Of a stretch of 13,018 bases of DNA, positions 8,901 to 13,018 are shown one piece after another. Within the stretch, counting starts at the first letter, position 1, and each line of letters opens with the position of its first letter. The notes under the pieces were generated by a model that ran no database searches, was not told the origin of the DNA, and saw only the letters and a list, made by a program, of their open reading frames with translations. Where the stretch lies: contig CAAAJI010000017.1 of the NCBI GenBank assembly GCA_900642245.1, positions 48,109 through 61,126 of the forward strand, written 5' to 3'. Made by a program: the position numbers and the translations under genes. The stretch comes from Fragilaria radians. Lineage: Eukaryota; Bacillariophyta; Fragilariophyceae; Fragilariales; Fragilariaceae.

Positions 8901-11900
8901 CCTAAAGCGCATCGCAAATTTCTTAAGTTTGGAGCACAAGCGGCTTGGAGATTGGGAGATTGGAATATTCTAGAAAAGTATGCGTCGGCGCTTGTCCATG
9001 GTGATTTCGGAGAATCAAGGAGTGCATCCGCAGCCAAGCAAGTCAGTCGCACCAGTGAGTCATTTCTAGGATTAGATTTTGATGGCTCATTTTTTACTGC
9101 AGTTATTCACATTCATCGGAAACAATGGATTCAGGCTGCGACTGCAATCGATGCAGCCAGGCAAGCCATGGATGGTAGATTCACTGCACTAATGGCAGAA
9201 TCTTACAAAAGGGCTTACTCAGGGATGATATCAGCTATGATGTTAGCAGAGTTGGAAGAGATCATGGAATTTCGAAAGCTAGAGAGTCGTGCAATAGCAA
9301 GCTCGCATCGACATCCTGTTAATCGTCCGAATGTGGAGGAAGCAAGATCCCGCCTGCTTGCAGTATGGCGCGATAGACTAGCAGGTTGCAGGGTTGACGC
9401 TGACGTTCATTCCCAGATCATGAGTGTTCGTTCGCTAATACTTGGACCAACTGATGAAGTACAGTCCATTCTTCTACTAAGCGACCTTTCGAAGCAAGCT
9501 CAGATGTTTAAACTTGCGGAAAGAGTTTTGTTGGATCCTTTGGACAAGCTTGGCGCCAACCTGAATGGACCAATATTTGGTTATGGAATCCCTCCAGCAT
9601 TGGATGCGAAAGCGACACAAGTAGAAGGAATTGGACATCAAGCCATAGACAAGCTTGTGACAGCATCAGCATGTGAGATCCTTCCGGCATATGGGCCTTT
9701 GCATGAAAAGTATAGCGATGAAATTTTGCTCGAGGCAGGAGGATTAGAACGGTAAGCTTGCTGCAAAGGAGAGAAACTGAAATTTGTAATCAACAAGCTA
9801 ACGCTTTTGGATTTATGCCGCTCAGACTTCAAATCCAGCACAGGCTTTATTTTGCCTTTGTCAAGCATTTATGGTCTATGGACAGACGCACAGAAGCAAT
9901 TCATCGACTTGAGCGCCTATGCGCCATTGTAGATATCGTTTATCATCGCCAGCCTCAAACTGATAAATCTCTTGGTGTTGCATGCTGGTTGGAACTAAGT
10001 GAATGCCAGGTCGAAGAACAGATTTCGCCCAACTCACATATGCCGCTTTCGATACAATATAGCGTTTTATTTGCTTTGAAGCGAGCTATACTTTCTCCTG
10101 TCTGCGGGTATAAGGCTTGGCATGCTTGGGCCCTTGTCAATTTTCGGCTTGCGGAGCAATTACATGAACAAGAGGAGACTTCCACCGGTCGTCCACGTAA
10201 CCAATCCTCTTTGAATTATCTTGCGAATCATGTCATTGCAGCTGCACAAGGATTCTCAAATGCAATCAGCCTTGGAACTAAGCGGTGGATTGCGTCCGTT
10301 CAACAGGATATGCTTAACCTACTAACATGCTTATTTAAGTATGGTGATCTACCAGGCGTGGCTAAGACTATTAATACTGGAATGCGAATTATCACTCTGG
10401 AAGCATGGTTAGGAGTTCTTCCACAACTTCTAGCTAGAATACATATTCGTAAACCATCAGTTCGATCGGTTTTGCACCCATTGCTAACGCGACTCGGAGA
10501 AAAGCATCCTCAAGCACTCATGTATCCGCTATCAGTCCTTCTGAAGAGTCCTGTGGCAGATCGGAAAAGCGCTGCAGAAAGCCTTATGAATTCCTTAAAG
10601 GATCACTCAAGCTCTCTCGTTGAAGAGGCATTAATGGTTTCAACAGAACTCATTCGTGTCGCTATCTTATGGCTAGAAACTTGGCATGAAGGGCTTGAAG
10701 TGGCCTCTCGACTCTATTTTGGCGAAGGAAACGTATCTGGAATGCTTGAACTTTTGCTTCCATTACACGAAAAGTTAGAAACCGGAGCAGAGACACAAAA
10801 AGAAAGTGAATTCGTTAAAAGTTTTGGAAAGGATTTAGCAGATGCTCATGCTTTTGTTAAAGAATACGTACAAATAGTAATAAGCGGAGGCGGCGGTATT
10901 CCTACTCGGGGTGGATTCTCAGACCCTAACGTTTCTCATTATGACCAATCGGGAAACGTAGTACGGCAGACCAAAGAAGCAGATACTGCAATGAATAAAG
11001 CATGGGATATCTACTATATGGTATTCAGTCGGATAAACAAACAATTGCCTGCACTTACCAAATTAGAACTCCATCAATGTTCTCCAGCATTAAGAAAAGC
11101 TCGAAGTTTAGAATTAGGAGTTCCGGGCTCCTATCGGGTAGATGGTACTTTTGTCAAAATCGATCAATTCGTTCCCAGTGTTCATGTAATTACTAGTAAG
11201 CAGCGACCCCGAAAAATCTCTCTTCGGGGTAGTGACGGCAGAGACTATATATTCCTCTTAAAGGGTCATGAGGACCTAAGACAAGATGAGAGGGTGATGC
11301 AACTCTTTGGTTTAGTTAATGCTCTTTTGGCACGGGATAGACGAACGAAGAAGCATGACCTTAATATTCAAAGGTATGCCATATCTCCCCTGTCTCATAA
11401 TTGCGGTGTCGTTGGTTGGGTACCGCATTGTGAAACTCTTCATACCATGATTCGAGACTATCGTGGTAACAAAAAGATTCCACTGAACATGGAAAATAGG
11501 GAAATGTTGAAGATAGCCCCTGATTATGACTTGCTTTCTGTCCTGGAAAAGGTCGAGGTTTTTAACGATGCCCTTCACCGAGTGACTGGACGAGGCAATG
11601 ACCTAAACGAAATTCTTTGGCTGAAGAGTACGAATAGTGAGGAATGGCTGGAGCGCAGAACTCGGTATACTCGAAGTCTTGCCGTGATGTCTATAGTTGG
11701 TTACATCTTAGGCCTTGGAGATCGACATCCTAGCAACTTAATGCTTGACCAACTGAGTGGCCGTGTTCTCCACATTGATTTTGGTGATTGTTTCGAAGTG
11801 GCTATGCATCGTGAAAAGTACCCAGAAAAGATTCCGTTTCGCTTGACAAGAATGCTTATTCAAGCCATGGAAGTGTCAGGTATTGAGGGCAGTTATCGCA

Positions 11901-12691
11901 GCACATGTGAGCGAACCATGTCAGTCCTTCGTCAAAGTCGAGATTCCTTAGTTGCTATGTTGGAAGCATTTGTATATGATCCACTCATTAGTTGGAGACT
12001 AGTCGGTTTATCCCAGGGAGACGCAATACCCGAAGCCCAGGCTGTAGCGAAGTTACCGTTACCTACTCGTTCCTCTTCTGTTCTTTCAACAACCACTTTT
12101 TCAGAAGAAGACAATGGAGCACCAATTACAGTCTCGAAGAGTTTGTTTCATGAAGCCATTGATGAAGGTCATGAGGAAGATGATGGTGACGAAGACGACA
12201 CAGAAACTCGAACTACAAGCCTCTCCAGAAGCTTAGTTTCTGACTTTCATGCTGGTGAAAAAATTGATGATGGTGTTCTGAGTAATCGTGACACTGCGGC
12301 AAGCGTTGCACGGTCTCGATCATATCAAATGTACTCAAACATTCAGGCTTTGGCAGCTAATCTAAGCACTTCTTCACGCATTGCAAGTGTTTCTGTTGAT
12401 GGCGTTGGAAAAGTCTCAGACGAAGGATCGGTGGCAAGGTCAAGAGTTGCCCACAGTCTACGTCAACGAGAATCATTGAGTTTGATGGAGGGGCATGAGG
12501 GAAATTTTAACGAGGAGACGTTAAATGAGAAGGCACTTAAAGTTATACGCCGAGTTCAGGACAAATTGAGTGGCACAGATTTAACCGACGATACTCTGGA
12601 TGTGTCGGATCAAGTGCAACGTTTGATTGTCCAGGCCACAAGTAGCGAAAACTTATGCCAACTTTTCATTGGTTGGTGTGCATTTTGGTAA
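2971..12691 (+). CDS. TOR: Serine/threonine-protein kinase TOR (target of rapamycin), complete, 3 exons
   Basis: Catalytic subunit of TORC1/TORC2, phosphorylating growth and metabolism regulators in response to nutrients. Exons 2971-4058, 4124-9751 and 9826-12691 (9582 nt, 3193 aa); both introns are phase 2. Residues 1-226 are a low-similarity extension with C76-x-C78 and C112-x2-C115. HEAT/Armadillo-like repeats run from about 227 to 1660, including HALEWLRSDRSQRR across intron 1. FAT spans about 1700-2510 (NLAEFMEHD, RSYAKALHYKE, YKAWHAWALVNF). FRB starts at ELIRVAILW (2513), with SRLYFG 2533-2538 and AWDIYY 2631-2636. Kinase domain about 2690-2964: glycine loop GSDGRDY, K2718 in LLKGHEDLRQDERVMQLF, catalytic loop GDRHPSN (D2871, H2873, N2876), DFG D2890. 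A 173-residue linker (2965-3137) with an acidic run at 3018-3032 precedes FATC (about 3161-3193), ending LFIGWCAFW. The start is the first in-frame ATG after a TGA at 2965. It is longer than the roughly 2400-2550 aa of animal and yeast TORs, through the extension, FAT/FRB insertions and linker. The order HEAT-FAT-FRB-kinase-FATC rules out ATM, ATR, DNA-PK or SMG1. Expected to be functional. Confidence 0.97.
4059..4123 (+). other. TOR intron 1 (65 nt, phase 2)
   Basis: Donor AAG|GTATGT and acceptor CTCAG|ACTT, with candidate branch sites CTAAC at 4093-4097 and CTAAT near 4110-4114. Removing it joins RR to LAACLILKHLA, the conserved RR-x-AA-x-L-x-L block of the N-terminal TOR HEAT region. Retention would add Tyr-Val and stop at TAA 4066-4068. 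Confidence 0.93.
9752..9825 (+). other. TOR intron 2 (74 nt, phase 2)
   Basis: Donor AACG|GTAAGC and acceptor CTCAG|ACTT, with branch site CTAAC at 9798-9802. Splicing joins GGLE-R to LQIQHRLYFAFVKHLW, the conserved FAT helix (compare the Y-x-K-x-x-W of other TORs). The retained form would stop at once at TAA 9753-9755, inside the donor. Confidence 0.92.
10877..10969 (+). other. Glycine-rich FRB insertion; alternatively an in-frame intron
   Basis: Encodes 31 residues (2590-2620, including SGGGGIPTRGG) between FRB helices 3 and 4, where animal TOR has only a short loop. The segment begins GTAATA, ends CGGCAG, contains CTAAC at 10925-10929 and is 93 nt, exactly 31 codons in phase 0. Removing it would leave about 14 residues between the helix-3 Tyr and the helix-4 Trp, close to the 12 in human mTOR. 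Against an intron: a weak donor, a GC-rich interior and no stop codon. As written, the TOR protein includes it. Confidence 0.45.
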
Positions 12692-12904
12692 TGTTCATTT
12701 TAATCCAGAAAACATAATGTATCGATGTTTAGGCATTCTATACGTGAATAACATCCATTACTTTAATACCTCTTTCAAAGCTCAACATAAAGTTTACTTT
12801 TCACAATGAAATGCTTAAACTATTATTGGTTATTACCAAGAGAACTTGAAATACTTATTGAGAGCTGAAAATAGTCCAATTAAGTTTGTAATTACATTGG
12901 CAAA
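12692..12904. other. TOR 3' flank
   Basis: AT-rich sequence after the TOR stop. No canonical AATAAA on the plus strand, no hairpin-plus-T terminator (none is expected in a eukaryote), and no convincing coding frame. It presumably contains the TOR 3' untranslated region. Confidence 0.5.
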
Positions 12905-13018
12905 CTCAGTAACATAACACTTTTGCCACATCAATCTCCAGCAAATAGGCATACCAAACATATAGAATATGCACCTTATGAGTCATTCCATTCTCAGAAT
13001 ATCCTCCCCAATCACTGT
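12905..13018 (-). mobile_element. Second copia RNase H fragment, inverted, cut by window end
   Basis: Read on the minus strand, this begins ACAGTGATTGGGGAGGATA and matches the copia relic at 984-1100. The two copies share an exact 19-nt run, CTATTTGCTGGAGATTGAT, at 1056-1074 (+) and 12948-12930 (-), and shorter exact blocks around it. Translation gives DSDWGGYSENGM, the RNase H catalytic block, then after a frame change FYMFGMPICWRL. The copy seems to lose homology near 12905, where the SSSEAEY block is deleted down to a remnant. The rest of the element lies beyond the window. It is degenerate and partial. Confidence 0.78.

Noticed and set aside
4059..9825. Reading TOR as three separate genes or a gene broken by frameshifts
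   Set aside because: The breaks coincide with good GT-AG introns and branch sites. Removing them restores the frame exactly across conserved blocks, and the downstream frames lack sensible starts of their own.
1..13018. tRNA, rRNA, CRISPR array, bacterial operon or origin features
   Set aside because: No clover-leaf candidates, rRNA signatures or regularly spaced repeats were seen, and the spliced TOR gene shows the DNA is eukaryotic.

Overview
This looks like a piece of a eukaryotic nuclear genome, most likely from an oomycete. Three things suggest this. The main gene has short GT-AG introns (65 and 74 nt) with CTAAC/CTAAT-type branch points. The degenerate copia-like retroelement and the BED-like zinc-finger transposon relic upstream resemble families I associate with oomycetes. 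The coding sequence is also more AT-rich than typical Phytophthora genes, which would fit a white-rust (Albugo-like) or downy-mildew genome; that genus-level guess is weak.

Layout. 1-383: no recognisable feature. 384 to about 1440 (+): decayed Ty1/copia pol fragment covering part of the reverse transcriptase and RNase H, broken by frameshifts and stops, with a mutated YxDD motif. About 1441-1984: AT-rich non-coding sequence. 1985-2664 (-): relic of a transposase-like gene with a CxxC...H...H zinc finger, split over at least three frames. 2665-2970: probable 5' flank and leader of the main gene, with a doubled inverted CCAAT motif and two small upstream ORFs. 2971-12691 (+): one complete three-exon gene for the TOR (target of rapamycin) kinase, 3193 residues, with HEAT repeats, FAT, FRB, PI3K-like kinase and FATC all present and catalytic residues intact. 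12692-12904: 3' flank without clear features. 12905-13018 (-): a second copia RNase H fragment, homologous to about 984-1100 but in inverted orientation, running off the window end.

The only intact gene is TOR, the nutrient- and growth-sensing kinase that works in TORC1/TORC2 with LST8 and Raptor/Rictor-type partners; none of those partners is recognisable here. TOR sits as an island between transposon debris. The points worth a second look are inside or next to TOR: a 226-residue N-terminal extension with a CxC...CxxC pattern, a glycine-rich FRB insertion that coincides with an in-frame GT...AG segment, several insertions in FAT, a long acidic and Ser/Arg-rich kinase-FATC linker, and upstream ORFs in the leader. 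I found no evidence of a wholly new multi-gene system.
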